Both the position numbers and the translations under genes were made by a program. Shown here one piece after another: positions 33,038 through 42,536 of a stretch of DNA of 64,000 nucleotides (its first letter is position 1; each line of letters starts with the position of its first letter). Source of the stretch: Faecalicatena fissicatena (lineage in GTDB: Bacteria > Bacillota > Clostridia > Lachnospirales > Lachnospiraceae); contig LDAQ01000002.1 in NCBI GenBank assembly GCA_001028025.1, positions 1-64,000 on the forward strand, written 5' to 3'. The notes beneath the pieces were generated by a model, which was not told where the DNA came from, made no database searches, and was given only the letters and a program-made list of their open reading frames with translations.

Positions 33038-34107
33038 CATTTTATCAGGAATTACAATTAAGTTCTGGGGGATCCAAGGAATTAATTCAAAAAACTTCAG
33101 ACAAAAGGGAAAAACGCAGGCATATACTTATTTATAATATCAAGGTGTATCTGGTATTGATATTCTGTTTCTTGAGCGTTACTGTTTACAGTGTGATATT
33201 TGGGGCAGATAACAGTGTTGCAGGAGTGGTGGTCCTGCTGGCACTTTTGGTCTTGAGGCAGGTGGATTTTGGAATCAAGACATCCCATGGCATCGGCGTT
33301 GTCTGTATGATTTTCTGTATTCTGGCCGTAGGGCCGAGAGTTTCCAATATGGTAAGCCCCGGGTATGCCTTTCTGATTAATGCAGTCTGTATTCTGGGTA
33401 TCATGGTATTAGGCTGCCATAATATTGTTATGTCCAACCAGTCCACCTTTGTATTGGGCTATCTGCTTCTGCAGGGATACGATGTGACAGGACACACCTA
33501 CATATTAAGGTGCATCGGACTGGCTGCGGGAATGGTTATCTGTGCGGCAGTATTTTATATTAACCACAAAGACAGGATTTACAAACGGACATTTACCGAT
33601 TTGTTCCGTGAATTCGATATCTACACTTCAAGAACGCAGTGGTATATCAGGCTTTCTCTGGGAGTGTCGTCTGCCATGTTCCTGGCGTCTGCTGTACATA
33701 TGCCGAGGGTGATGTGGGTCGGAATTGCCTGTATGTCCGTTATGCTGCCTTTTGCAAAAGATTCAGAATACCGTGTGAGGAGACGGGCTCCTTTTAATAT
33801 ACTGGGATGTGCAATATTTCTCGTGCTTTATCTGATCCTGCCGGAGAGTATGTATCCGTATATTGGGCTGATTGGAGGCATCGGTGTGGGATATTCTGCA
33901 GGATATGCGTGGCAGACTGTATTTAATACGTTTGGCGCCCTGGCGATTGCTGCGAATATGTTTGGCCTGGAAGCAGCATTGTTTCTCAGGATTGCCGCAA
34001 ATGTATTTGGTTCTCTGTACTGTTTTGTTATTGACAGGCTGCTGCAGTCTGCAGGTTCACAGCTCAGTGAATGGTTAAGGACCAGAAGGATATCAGAGGC
34101 TTCATAA
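33034..34107 (+). CDS. FUSC family membrane protein
   Basis: A 357-residue protein related to the fusaric-acid-resistance/aromatic carboxylate efflux (FUSC/DUF2955-like) family. Two blocks of closely packed helices (about 35-185 and 215-345) are separated by a cytosolic loop with NHKDRIYKRTFTDLFREFDIY. The second block carries the diagnostic MPRVMWVGIACMSVMLP and RAPFNILG stretches. The start is TTG 33034, with AAGGAGG 7 bases upstream, overlapping the marR stop. Only the membrane region is present, without the long cytosolic part of AaeB-type pumps. Export of a toxic aromatic compound sensed by the MarR protein is the working inference. Confidence 0.8.
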   Translation: MTFYQELQLSSGGSKELIQKTSDKREKRRHILIYNIKVYLVLIFCFLSVTVYSVIFGADNSVAGVVVLLALLVLRQVDFGIKTSHGIGVVCMIFCILAVGPRVSNMVSPGYAFLINAVCILGIMVLGCHNIVMSNQSTFVLGYLLLQGYDVTGHTYILRCIGLAAGMVICAAVFYINHKDRIYKRTFTDLFREFDIYTSRTQWYIRLSLGVSSAMFLASAVHMPRVMWVGIACMSVMLPFAKDSEYRVRRRAPFNILGCAIFLVLYLILPESMYPYIGLIGGIGVGYSAGYAWQTVFNTFGALAIAANMFGLEAALFLRIAANVFGSLYCFVIDRLLQSAGSQLSEWLRTRRISEAS

Positions 34108-34146
34108 GGGAGATACACCGGTAAGGTGTGTCTCCCTTATTTTTTA
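34104..34146 (+). terminator. Terminator of the marR-FUSC operon
   Basis: ATAAGGGAGATACACC pairs with GGTGTGTCTCCCTTAT around GGTAA, followed by TTTTT. It overlaps the 3' end of the convergent nucleotidase gene, whose stop is at 34144. Confidence 0.85.
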
Positions 34147-37100
34147 AAGAGATTTATGTTTTCTTTTGATAACGATGATTCCGGCGGCAAAGGACATGCC
34201 CATGAGCCAGAAAAGTACTATGAATCGGCTGTTATCTCCTGTTTTCACGTTGGAAGATGCACTGCCTGCGTTATCTGCCGGATGACTGGCTGGCGGGTTC
34301 AAAGCGCTGCCTTTGGCAACGGTCAGGCGGAAGCTTTCTTTGGATCCTGCGACTGCCCGGCCGTGTGCGTCATAGCCCTCCAGGCTGACGGTGTAGTCCT
34401 TGCCGGCCATATCATCGCTGATTGGAAATACGTGTTTAAACTCCAGTTCAGATGAGTTTGTCTGGCTGCCGTTCTGCCGCTCCAGAATAACTTCTTTTTC
34501 AAAGGTCTGCTCTTTGCCGTTTCCTGCTATCTTATATTTTAAAGTCTGAATTTTATTGTTTACCGTATATGTATTATCATTGTTTAGCCGGATGTCAGAG
34601 CTGTCAGCCTGTATTAGGGCAGTTACCCCGTAAAGAGACAGGTTCTGCCCGGCCTTTGCTGTAATGCCGTCGGATATATCCATATCATACTGCGGCTTTT
34701 TTGCCTGCTGTTCTATATAAATGCCATCTTTCTGCTTCTCGGTGCTCAGTTCGGCGCGTACAAGCTGCAGCTTGTCTCCATTTGAGAATGGTGTAATCTG
34801 ACTGTCTATTCCAGCGATCATTCCGGGTTCCCCGGTGGAATAGTAATAGCTTACAAGCCGTCTGTCGATATCACCCATGCTCTGCAGAAGCCCCAGTTCC
34901 ACACTGTAGGTGGTACTGGATTTTTTGACATTATATATTATGAAATGTACGGTTCCGGTGGTATATTCAGTTGCGTCTGCTGCCCGCCATTGGGGTGCAT
35001 TTTCGCAGAAGCGGCCATCGGACATGGACCAGTACCCCGGAAATGCATCGTTGTATATCCGGTAGCCATTTGCAGCTGCAAAAGCCTGGAATTTACGGAT
35101 ATGGTCATCGCCTGAAAAACGGGTCAGTATTTTGTCTGCTGTGCTCCCAATGCTGAGATCCACGGAACGGTAACCAAGCGTTTCCCCACCGGGGGAAAGA
35201 ACGCTGACTTCCAGAAGATAGCCGCCATTAGATAAAGGTTTATAGGCATTGCCATTTTTATCTGTAAGTCCAAGTTTATCGTCAATGGAATCAGCCGTTT
35301 TGCCGCCGGGTATCAATGCCGTAAAGCCGCTGTCATTGTAATAGCATTTGCTGTCTCCGTTCCTGACGGAAGCTTCGTCTGCTCCGTCCCAGATCAGATC
35401 CGGCATACCAGTGTCACATATGATAGTTTCATCGGTCTTAAAAGTAATCAGATCTTCTTTTAATGTTTTATTATCTTTTATCTGAGTGGAGGTTTCCCGC
35501 ACAGTATCTCCGGCAGTATCGGTAAGCCTGACGGAAACAGTGCTGTTTTCTGGTATCCGTCCGATATTCTCGAAAGTACCTTTCACGTAAAAGCTGCGCC
35601 CGGAAGAAATAGTAGTCTCTGCAGCTGACGGAGCAGTAATCTGGATCGTATCATCGGTCTGCCCGTCACAAAACGCAGAAGGATAGGAAGATTGTCCATC
35701 CTCTATGATTCCGGAACCAGTATAATTATTAATATATAGCTGTTCCTGGCTGTTGTCGATCTGGACTCCGTGAGGCCCGGCGGGAACAGTAATCTTAAGA
35801 ATCCCGGATTTGTCGGTATAAAGTGTCTTCGTGGTCTTATTGTCGATACAGACGGACACTGCTTTATTTGGCGCTGCATCACCTGTTGGCAGGAACATTC
35901 TGACAGAGGCCGTATATTCGTTTCCGGAATAACTGCTCTGGGGAATAATTCTGTCATATGTACAGGGCAGCGAAAGCGGATCTGCACCATGATTGGTAAG
36001 GCCGTTAATATAGCTTTCAATGGTTTCCAGTTCCCCGCCGATTTCACCAAGCAGATCCAGATCTTTTAGCATGTCATAGTCATTTCCGCCGCTCATGATG
36101 TAATTGTTGGATACCAGTATCATTGGCGTATCCGTGTCATCGCGGGATAAGACGGTACCATCGTCCAGTTTCATTTCCAGAATTTTGGCATCCTCTGGTG
36201 CATTTGGATTGTACCGTACCTGAATTCCGCTGACCTGGAGAAATCCTCCGCCGTATACACCTGAGAGCATTCCGGTTTCTTCATCCTGAGCGGTTACATT
36301 TGATAAGGAGTGTTCCATTACCTGAAAAAGAATCTGCGGGGTAACAGCCTTCAGCATTAACGTATTGGAAAAGGGAAAGGCGGTTACCAGTTCTTTTTTT
36401 GTGGTGGTGCCGTTTGGTATAGAGGAACGGATTCCACCGCCGTTTTCTACAGCAGCTACAGGCACATCTTTATAGGGAATCAGATCCTGTGACTGTGATC
36501 CTGCAATGAAATCTGTAGCAGCATCCCGGAAAGCGTCTGTCACCAGATCCCCCAGATTCGTTTCCGTAATCCTTGCAACAGATATATTGTTTATATAACC
36601 GCCCCACAGTGTATTGGTGGTCTCACAGACTCTGTTGGCCAGTTGTTCTTCCTGGCCTGAGGTGATCGTTTCAAGGGCGTCGGCCACGTCAGGATCCGGA
36701 GTAACATCTGCAGTATCTGACCAGGTAAGCAGTGTTTCGGTCAGAGCATAGCTTCCGTCTGCCTCAGGGGTGATCTCCATCTTTCCGAGCTTCTTAAGTC
36801 CGGTTCCGGTCTGGGCGATCAGGACCCCATTCTCAGTAAAATTTTCCTCGGTATGGCTGTGGCCGTCGATAATAGCGTCAAGCCGTCCCTGGTATTCACC
36901 AGTCATGGCGCCTGCAAGTGCCCTGGCCGGTACAGGAACATTCTCATATTCCCCAAGATGGGAGACTGCGATAATAACATCTGCATCCGCTTCTTCTAAT
37001 TCCTTGATTTCTCTTTTGGCGGTTTTAACCTCATCATGAAATTCAATGCCGGCAATTCCTTCGGGATTGGTGGCGGATTTGGTTTCACATGTTGTCAGCC

Positions 37101-37644
37101 CGAAAAATCCAATCGTAATTCCATTGACGGTAATGACTTTGTGACAGCCATTGTTCTCTGCGTTATGGCCTTCAAACAGAGGGCGGCCGTCTTTTTCAAC
37201 ATTCGCGGCAAGCAGAGGAAACGCAGCATTGTCAGCATTTGTCAGTGCCTGTTCGCTTCCGTAGTCAAATTCGTGATTTCCGGCGGCCATAAGATCATAT
37301 CCGGCCAGATTCATTAACTTTATAATATCCGCGCCTTGGGTCAAAGATGCAAGAGGCAGTCCCTGAGTGGCATCCCCCGCATCTACAAGGAGAGAGTTGG
37401 GAGTGTTCTTTTTTAGCGTAGCCGCTCTGGCGATACCGATTGTATTATTCCCGGAGTCCGTACCGTTATTATCAATGGCGGTAAGTGCGCCGTGCATATC
37501 GTTTGTGTGATAAATAGTGACGGTACTGCTGGCTGCTGCCGGTTTTGTACCGGGTTCCGTAGCGCTGACTGTCAGACTTCCGAACAGCAGCAGTATGGTG
37601 AATATACAGGCGGATATCCGGAGTGCATATTTTTGTTTTTTCAA
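34144..37644 (-). CDS. Cell-wall-anchored bifunctional UDP-sugar hydrolase/5'-nucleotidase
   Basis: A secreted nucleotidase of 1166 residues that releases nucleosides and phosphate outside the cell. Signal peptide about 1-28 (MKKQKYALRISACIFTILLL onward). The metallophosphatase domain (about 42-320) has TIYHTNDMHGAL, DAGD and GNHEFDYG. The 5'-nucleotidase C-terminal domain (about 350-520) has ENGGGIRSSIPNG and SGGNDYDML. Then come about 600 residues of unassigned modules, probably beta-sandwich, with repeated strand-like sequence. It ends in a sorting-type signal: NVKTGDN, a hydrophobic stretch and RKHKSL, an atypical variant of LPXTG (inference). The start is TTG 37644 after GGGGGAA. Confidence 0.85.
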   Translation of the reverse strand: MKKQKYALRISACIFTILLLFGSLTVSATEPGTKPAAASSTVTIYHTNDMHGALTAIDNNGTDSGNNTIGIARAATLKKNTPNSLLVDAGDATQGLPLASLTQGADIIKLMNLAGYDLMAAGNHEFDYGSEQALTNADNAAFPLLAANVEKDGRPLFEGHNAENNGCHKVITVNGITIGFFGLTTCETKSATNPEGIAGIEFHDEVKTAKREIKELEEADADVIIAVSHLGEYENVPVPARALAGAMTGEYQGRLDAIIDGHSHTEENFTENGVLIAQTGTGLKKLGKMEITPEADGSYALTETLLTWSDTADVTPDPDVADALETITSGQEEQLANRVCETTNTLWGGYINNISVARITETNLGDLVTDAFRDAATDFIAGSQSQDLIPYKDVPVAAVENGGGIRSSIPNGTTTKKELVTAFPFSNTLMLKAVTPQILFQVMEHSLSNVTAQDEETGMLSGVYGGGFLQVSGIQVRYNPNAPEDAKILEMKLDDGTVLSRDDTDTPMILVSNNYIMSGGNDYDMLKDLDLLGEIGGELETIESYINGLTNHGADPLSLPCTYDRIIPQSSYSGNEYTASVRMFLPTGDAAPNKAVSVCIDNKTTKTLYTDKSGILKITVPAGPHGVQIDNSQEQLYINNYTGSGIIEDGQSSYPSAFCDGQTDDTIQITAPSAAETTISSGRSFYVKGTFENIGRIPENSTVSVRLTDTAGDTVRETSTQIKDNKTLKEDLITFKTDETIICDTGMPDLIWDGADEASVRNGDSKCYYNDSGFTALIPGGKTADSIDDKLGLTDKNGNAYKPLSNGGYLLEVSVLSPGGETLGYRSVDLSIGSTADKILTRFSGDDHIRKFQAFAAANGYRIYNDAFPGYWSMSDGRFCENAPQWRAADATEYTTGTVHFIIYNVKKSSTTYSVELGLLQSMGDIDRRLVSYYYSTGEPGMIAGIDSQITPFSNGDKLQLVRAELSTEKQKDGIYIEQQAKKPQYDMDISDGITAKAGQNLSLYGVTALIQADSSDIRLNNDNTYTVNNKIQTLKYKIAGNGKEQTFEKEVILERQNGSQTNSSELEFKHVFPISDDMAGKDYTVSLEGYDAHGRAVAGSKESFRLTVAKGSALNPPASHPADNAGSASSNVKTGDNSRFIVLFWLMGMSFAAGIIVIKRKHKSL

Positions 37645-37675
37645 TGTAGCTTCCCCCTTTTTGCAATTTAAGACA

Positions 37676-37681
37676 AGTATA
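37676..37681 (-). promoter_or_regulatory. Possible extended -10 of the nucleotidase gene
   Basis: On the minus strand TGGTATACT puts an extended TATACT at 37676-37681, about 32 bases before the TTG start. No clear -35 is seen. The remaining divergent gap (37682-37881) is A-rich with no recognised riboswitch. Confidence 0.4.
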
Positions 37682-37881
37682 CCATATTATGGATGAATAG
37701 AGTAAGACTCCGCAGTATTATTTGGGGCAGAAAAAGGGGAAAACATAAGAAAAAAGAAGGAAGCATGCAGCAAAGCTATAGAAAGTCCGGCTATTTAGTG
37801 ATAAAATGATAAAAATAATCTATCTAAGATGAAGGGATTGGCCCGGCAGTGGTAAACGGCCTCTAAAAGGGGGGAAAACAT

Positions 37882-39801
37882 ATGGATCTAAATAATAGTG
37901 AAATATCTGTACATGCTGATGCAGAGCAGGAAAGTGAAGCGGAGATCCACAATGTAAACAGGGGGAACCGCAGGTATTATCTATATGCTATTATCTGCTG
38001 CGCCCTGTTTTTAGGCATCTGTATTACTATTGTCCTCACTTTGAACCGAAATAAGACCCATGAGGAGTATACACGAATGGTACTGGAGACTCTGAATGCC
38101 TACACGACCGGGCAGAGAGAGAATACGCTTACAGAAATAGACGGTACCGCTAAAACCCTGCAGTCGCTTGCGGTGCTGATTGAGAGCCAGGACGATTTCG
38201 ATTTTATTGATCCTTATCTGGCTGCGCTTAATGAAGACAGCCCTGAAGTAAAATACATGTACCTTTCTGAAGAGGAGTATCGGGATGCCCTAAAACAGAG
38301 AACAGTATTGGCAAAAGATATGAAAGTCATTGAACGCTTAAAACAAGGGGAAACGGTGGTGACTGATCTCACCTTTTCAGAACGTATGGGGAATATATAT
38401 TGTATTGGTGTTGGGGTACCGGTTGTAAGGGACGGGAAATTCATAGGGGCAGTCCGCGGAATTATCAATGCAGAATCCCTGGTCTCAACCGATGTCTATG
38501 ATCCTGCCCAGGGGGAAATAAGTGCGGCTTTTCTCACTGACGGGGACAGCGTCATCCTGCCGATCCGGGACGCGAATGAGAGAGGCGTAGGGGAAAGTCT
38601 GCTGGAACATCTGGAAAGAAATGGTATAGAAGAAGATGTCATTGAAGAGCTTCGCGCTGTATACGTTCCGGGGAATTCCCAGGCATGCAGCGTGCGTCTT
38701 GGAATCTTTGAAGGCAGCCCGTATTACCTCTCACTGACCGGGCTGAAATACAATAACTGGCATCTGGTTGTATGTCTGAAGGCTGAAACTGCATCCGAGC
38801 ATTTTCAGCATATTTTAAATAACACAACGTACAGTATTATCGGCCTGATTATCGCAGTTATTTTGGCCTCGATTATCATGTTGCTTGTAGTAAGAAGAAT
38901 GCAGAAAAAGTTTTCTCTGGATGAACAGCGCTATTTACTGCTTGAGCGGTTTTCGGATACTGTGCTGTTTGATTATGACTGCCGGCTGGATACAATCCGT
39001 TTTACCTCCAATGCATCGAAGTTCCTGAGGATACATAAGCTAACGCAGAAAGATTTTTTACAGCACCTGAATGAGATTTATGTCCATGCGGATGACCAGG
39101 CTCAGGTGCGACAGATACTGAGCGGAGAGCGCGGCGGAGATTCGGGTAAAATCAGGGTCAGGCTGATGCGCCCGGAGACGGACGATTACTTCTGGAGTCT
39201 GGTGCAGTACCAGTACTTATATGAAAAGAAAACCCCCATTTCTACGATTGGCAAGATTACAGATATTAATGAGCATATGGAGCATGAAGATTATCTGCGC
39301 CGGATATCTGAGACAGACGGGCTGACCGGGCTGATGAACAAAGGAGCCGCTGAAAAAGAGGTGGAAAGACGGCTGGCGGAAGGCAGAAAGGGTACCTTAT
39401 TTATCATTGACGCAGATGGATTCAAGCAGATTAATGACGTTTACGGACATGCAGTGGGAGACAGGGCACTTCGATTTTTAGGGGAATGTATCAGACAGAC
39501 CTATCGGGGGGATGATGTTCTGGCCAGGATCGGCGGCGATGAACTGCTTATTTATATGGAAGGGATAGAAAACAGCGAAAGTGCCAGAAAAAAGGCTGAA
39601 CAGCTGGAAAAGTATCTGGAGTCCCGTTCAGAATCGGGAATGCCTTCTTTTACAGTCAGTATCGGAGCCGCACAGTTTCCGGCTGATGGAAAGAATTTTG
39701 CAGAACTGTTCCATGCCGCTGACCAGGCTATGTATGCGGCAAAAGCAAAGGGGAAACAGCAAATTTGTTTTTATAAGGATATTCAGAAAGAGAAGGAATA
39801 A
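37882..39801 (+). CDS. Diguanylate cyclase with extracytosolic sensor domain
   Basis: A membrane receptor predicted to make cyclic di-GMP, 639 residues. A first transmembrane helix (about 33-55) leads into an extracytosolic Cache-like sensor domain (about 56-312), a second helix (about 315-335), a PAS-like region (about 345-470) with TDDYFWSLVQYQYLYEKKTP, and a C-terminal GGDEF domain (about 475-635). The active-site loop reads RIGGDELLIY, with Leu in place of the final Phe; the metal-binding acids are kept, so activity is plausible. No RxxD inhibitory site is obvious. It is monocistronic, with GGGGGGAAAACAT before the ATG. Confidence 0.88.
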   Translation: MDLNNSEISVHADAEQESEAEIHNVNRGNRRYYLYAIICCALFLGICITIVLTLNRNKTHEEYTRMVLETLNAYTTGQRENTLTEIDGTAKTLQSLAVLIESQDDFDFIDPYLAALNEDSPEVKYMYLSEEEYRDALKQRTVLAKDMKVIERLKQGETVVTDLTFSERMGNIYCIGVGVPVVRDGKFIGAVRGIINAESLVSTDVYDPAQGEISAAFLTDGDSVILPIRDANERGVGESLLEHLERNGIEEDVIEELRAVYVPGNSQACSVRLGIFEGSPYYLSLTGLKYNNWHLVVCLKAETASEHFQHILNNTTYSIIGLIIAVILASIIMLLVVRRMQKKFSLDEQRYLLLERFSDTVLFDYDCRLDTIRFTSNASKFLRIHKLTQKDFLQHLNEIYVHADDQAQVRQILSGERGGDSGKIRVRLMRPETDDYFWSLVQYQYLYEKKTPISTIGKITDINEHMEHEDYLRRISETDGLTGLMNKGAAEKEVERRLAEGRKGTLFIIDADGFKQINDVYGHAVGDRALRFLGECIRQTYRGDDVLARIGGDELLIYMEGIENSESARKKAEQLEKYLESRSESGMPSFTVSIGAAQFPADGKNFAELFHAADQAMYAAKAKGKQQICFYKDIQKEKE

Positions 39802-39851
39802 GTGCGTATTGGACGTTCTTACGGGTTAGAAAACGATAATAAAATATCTAC

Positions 39852-39880
39852 TTGAAGTTCTTTCTGAGAATGCGTATAAT
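39852..39880 (+). promoter_or_regulatory. Promoter of the radical SAM/rng operon
   Basis: TTGAAG (39852-39857), 17 bp, TATAAT (39875-39880). The spacer holds TTTCTGAGAA followed by TGCG, strikingly like the his operon promoter. Confidence 0.75.
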
Positions 39881-39970
39881 TAAGCAGGCATGCACGATGT
39901 CTGCATAAGGATTAAACAGTGTACAAGCAGGAATTTTCTTGCTTCATTCACATAATAACAAGGAGAAATA

Positions 39971-41836
39971 ATGAGAAAATTAGCGTTAAGTGACGAAATA
40001 TTATTAAATATTGAAAAACCTGCCCGGTATATCGGCAATGAGGTGAATTCGGTAATGAAAGACCCGGAAAAGGTAGACATTCGATTTGCCTTATCTTTTC
40101 CGGACGTTCTGGAGATTGGAATGTCCCATCTGGGGATCCAGATTTTGTACGATCTTTTTAACCGGCGCGGGGATGTATGGTGTGAAAGGGTATATTCTCC
40201 ATGGATCGATCTGGATAAAGTGTTGCGTGAGCAGAGCATACCGCTGTTTACTCTGGAATCTCAGGATCCGGTTAAGAACTTTGACTTCCTGGGCATTACG
40301 ATCCAGTATGAGATGTGTTATACCAACATACTGCAGATATTGGATCTGAGCCAGATTCCGCTTCACAGTGCAGACCGCACCTGGGAGGATCCGATTGTAA
40401 TAGGAGGCGGCCCCTGTACCTATAATCCCGAGCCCCTGGCGGAGTTCTTTGATCTGTTTTATATAGGAGAAGGGGAGACGGTCTATGATGAACTGCTGGA
40501 TCTGTATAAGTCCTGCCGGAGCAGTAATTACAGCCGCATGGAGTTTCTGAGGAAGGCGGCGGGGATTGAGGGTATCTATGTCCCGATTTTCTACGAAGCA
40601 GAATATCACGAAGACGGTACGTTGAAATCTTTTTCACCGACAGAGCCGGGAATTCCTGTCACAGTAAAAAAACAGATTGTAATGGATGTGACAAAAGCGC
40701 TCTATCCGATGAAGCCTGTTGTACCTTTTATCAAGGCAACCCAGGACCGGGTTGTGCTGGAGATTCAGCGTGGCTGTATCCGCGGCTGCAGATTCTGCCA
40801 GGCCGGGATGCTGTACCGTCCCACACGGGAGCGCGATGTGGAGACGCTGAAGGAATATGCCCGTGTCATGCTGAAGAATACAGGACACGAAGAAATATCT
40901 CTGAGCTCTCTGAGTTCCAGTGACTATTCTGAACTGAAGGAACTGGTGAACTTTTTAATAGAAGAATTTAAGGATAAAAGTATAAACATTTCCCTGCCGT
41001 CCCTGCGGATCGATGCCTTTTCGCTGGATGTGATGCAGCAGGTGCAGGATATCCGTAAAAGCAGCCTGACATTTGCACCCGAGGCGGGTTCACAAAGGAT
41101 GAGGAATGTAATTAATAAAGGTCTCACGGAAGAAATGATTCTGGAAGGGGCCGGACAGGCCTTCGAGGGGGGCTGGTCCAAGGTGAAGCTGTACTTTATG
41201 CTGGGACTTCCTACTGAGACAGAGGAGGATATGAAGGAGATCGCAAGGCTTTCCGACCGGATTGCCAGGAGATACTATGAGATTCCAAAGGAAGAGCGTC
41301 ATGGGAAATGCCAGATTACAGCGAGTACATCCTTCTTTGTACCGAAGCCGTTTACACCGTTCCAATGGTCGCCAATGTGCACCAGCGAGGAGTATATGCA
41401 CAGAGCTTCTGTTGTGAAACATGAATTTCAGGAACAGTTGAACAGAAAGAGCATGAAATATAACTGGCATGATGCGGAGGTAACTGTTCTGGAGGGTGTA
41501 TTTGCACGCGGCGACAGAAGAGTAGGAAAGGTGATTGAGGAGGCATACAGACTTGGCTGCCTCTTTGATGCATGGACAGAGACATTCTGCAATGAAAAAT
41601 GGATACAGGCATTTCAAAATACAGGGATTGATATTGCATTTTATACGACCCGGGAAAGAGATCTGGATGAATTGCTGCCCTGGGATTTTATTGATATCGG
41701 GGTCAGCAAGAGTTTTATGAAAAAAGAATGGGAGAGAGCGCTGGAAGGCGTTGTCACACCGAATTGTAAGATGCAGTGCTCCGGATGCGGTGCGGCACAA
41801 TTTGGAGGAGGTGTCTGCTATGAAGGTAAGAATTAA
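39971..41836 (+). CDS. TIGR03960 family B12-binding/radical SAM protein
   Basis: A conserved radical SAM enzyme of unknown substrate, 621 residues, found next to rng and rplU in Clostridia. The N-terminal cobalamin-binding-like domain (about 25-190, with DVLEIGMSHLGIQILYDLFN) is followed by the cluster motif CIRGCRFC (about 271-278) and the LSLSSSDYSELKELV strand-helix typical of this family. The Cys-rich C-terminus (CKMQCSGCGAAQFGGGVC) is also a signature and may hold a second metal site. It overlaps the TIGR03936 gene by 17 bases. Its consistent company with ribosomal genes suggests RNA or ribosome modification, which is inference. Confidence 0.92.
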   Translation: MRKLALSDEILLNIEKPARYIGNEVNSVMKDPEKVDIRFALSFPDVLEIGMSHLGIQILYDLFNRRGDVWCERVYSPWIDLDKVLREQSIPLFTLESQDPVKNFDFLGITIQYEMCYTNILQILDLSQIPLHSADRTWEDPIVIGGGPCTYNPEPLAEFFDLFYIGEGETVYDELLDLYKSCRSSNYSRMEFLRKAAGIEGIYVPIFYEAEYHEDGTLKSFSPTEPGIPVTVKKQIVMDVTKALYPMKPVVPFIKATQDRVVLEIQRGCIRGCRFCQAGMLYRPTRERDVETLKEYARVMLKNTGHEEISLSSLSSSDYSELKELVNFLIEEFKDKSINISLPSLRIDAFSLDVMQQVQDIRKSSLTFAPEAGSQRMRNVINKGLTEEMILEGAGQAFEGGWSKVKLYFMLGLPTETEEDMKEIARLSDRIARRYYEIPKEERHGKCQITASTSFFVPKPFTPFQWSPMCTSEEYMHRASVVKHEFQEQLNRKSMKYNWHDAEVTVLEGVFARGDRRVGKVIEEAYRLGCLFDAWTETFCNEKWIQAFQNTGIDIAFYTTRERDLDELLPWDFIDIGVSKSFMKKEWERALEGVVTPNCKMQCSGCGAAQFGGGVCYEGKN

Positions 41837-42536
41837 GTTCAGAAAGTATGGTGCTCTGAGATTTATCGGACACCTGGATGTAATGCGTTTTTTTCAAAAA
41901 GCTATGAGACGGGCGGATATCCCGATCGCTTTTACCGGCGGGTACAGTCCCCATATGATTATGTCGTTTGCTAACCCACTGGGAATCGGTCTTTCCAGTG
42001 ACGGGGAATATTTTGATATTGAGCTGAGAGAGTATATCTCCAGCAAAGATGCTGTCAGCCGGCTGAATGCGGCTATGGTGGAAGGAATCGAAGTTGTCAG
42101 CTTCCGGCAGATTGCGGAAGAAAAGAAAATGACAGGTATGGCAATTGTTGCGGCAGCTGACTACCGCACTACAGTGAAAAACGAGGTTTTTCCTGAAAAC
42201 TGGCAGGAAAAGCTGACCGAATTTATGGCACAGCCTGAAATACGGATTGTGAAGCAGACAAAACGCAGTGAAAACGAAGTGGATATTAAGCCCATGATCT
42301 ATCGGCTGGAAGCGGGCGGCGATGCTGTCAGTATGCAGGTGGCTGCCGGAAGTGTCCAGAATCTGAAGCCGGGACTTGTCATGGAGGCGTTCTGCCGTTT
42401 TCTGGGAGTGGAGTTTGAGGAAGGCAATTTCTTACATCACAGACTTGAAATGTATGCGGATATGGGACAAGGCGGTGTAAGAGATCTTATAACACTGGAA
42501 GAACTGGGATGTGAAATGGAGATGGAGACAGCATGA
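41820..42536 (+). CDS. TIGR03936 family radical SAM-associated protein
   Basis: A partner of the preceding enzyme, 238 residues. It is sometimes fused to it in other genomes, so the two probably act together. Conserved N-terminal sequence KVRIKFRKYGALRFIGHLDV and RRADIPIAFTGGYSPHMIMSFANPLGIG is diagnostic (DUF2344). It has no radical SAM cysteine motif itself. Start ATG 41820 has GGAGGAGGTG upstream within the TIGR03960 coding end; a longer in-frame extension to 41751 is an overlap artefact. It overlaps rng by 4 bases (ATGA). Confidence 0.9.
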   Translation: MKVRIKFRKYGALRFIGHLDVMRFFQKAMRRADIPIAFTGGYSPHMIMSFANPLGIGLSSDGEYFDIELREYISSKDAVSRLNAAMVEGIEVVSFRQIAEEKKMTGMAIVAAADYRTTVKNEVFPENWQEKLTEFMAQPEIRIVKQTKRSENEVDIKPMIYRLEAGGDAVSMQVAAGSVQNLKPGLVMEAFCRFLGVEFEEGNFLHHRLEMYADMGQGGVRDLITLEELGCEMEMETA

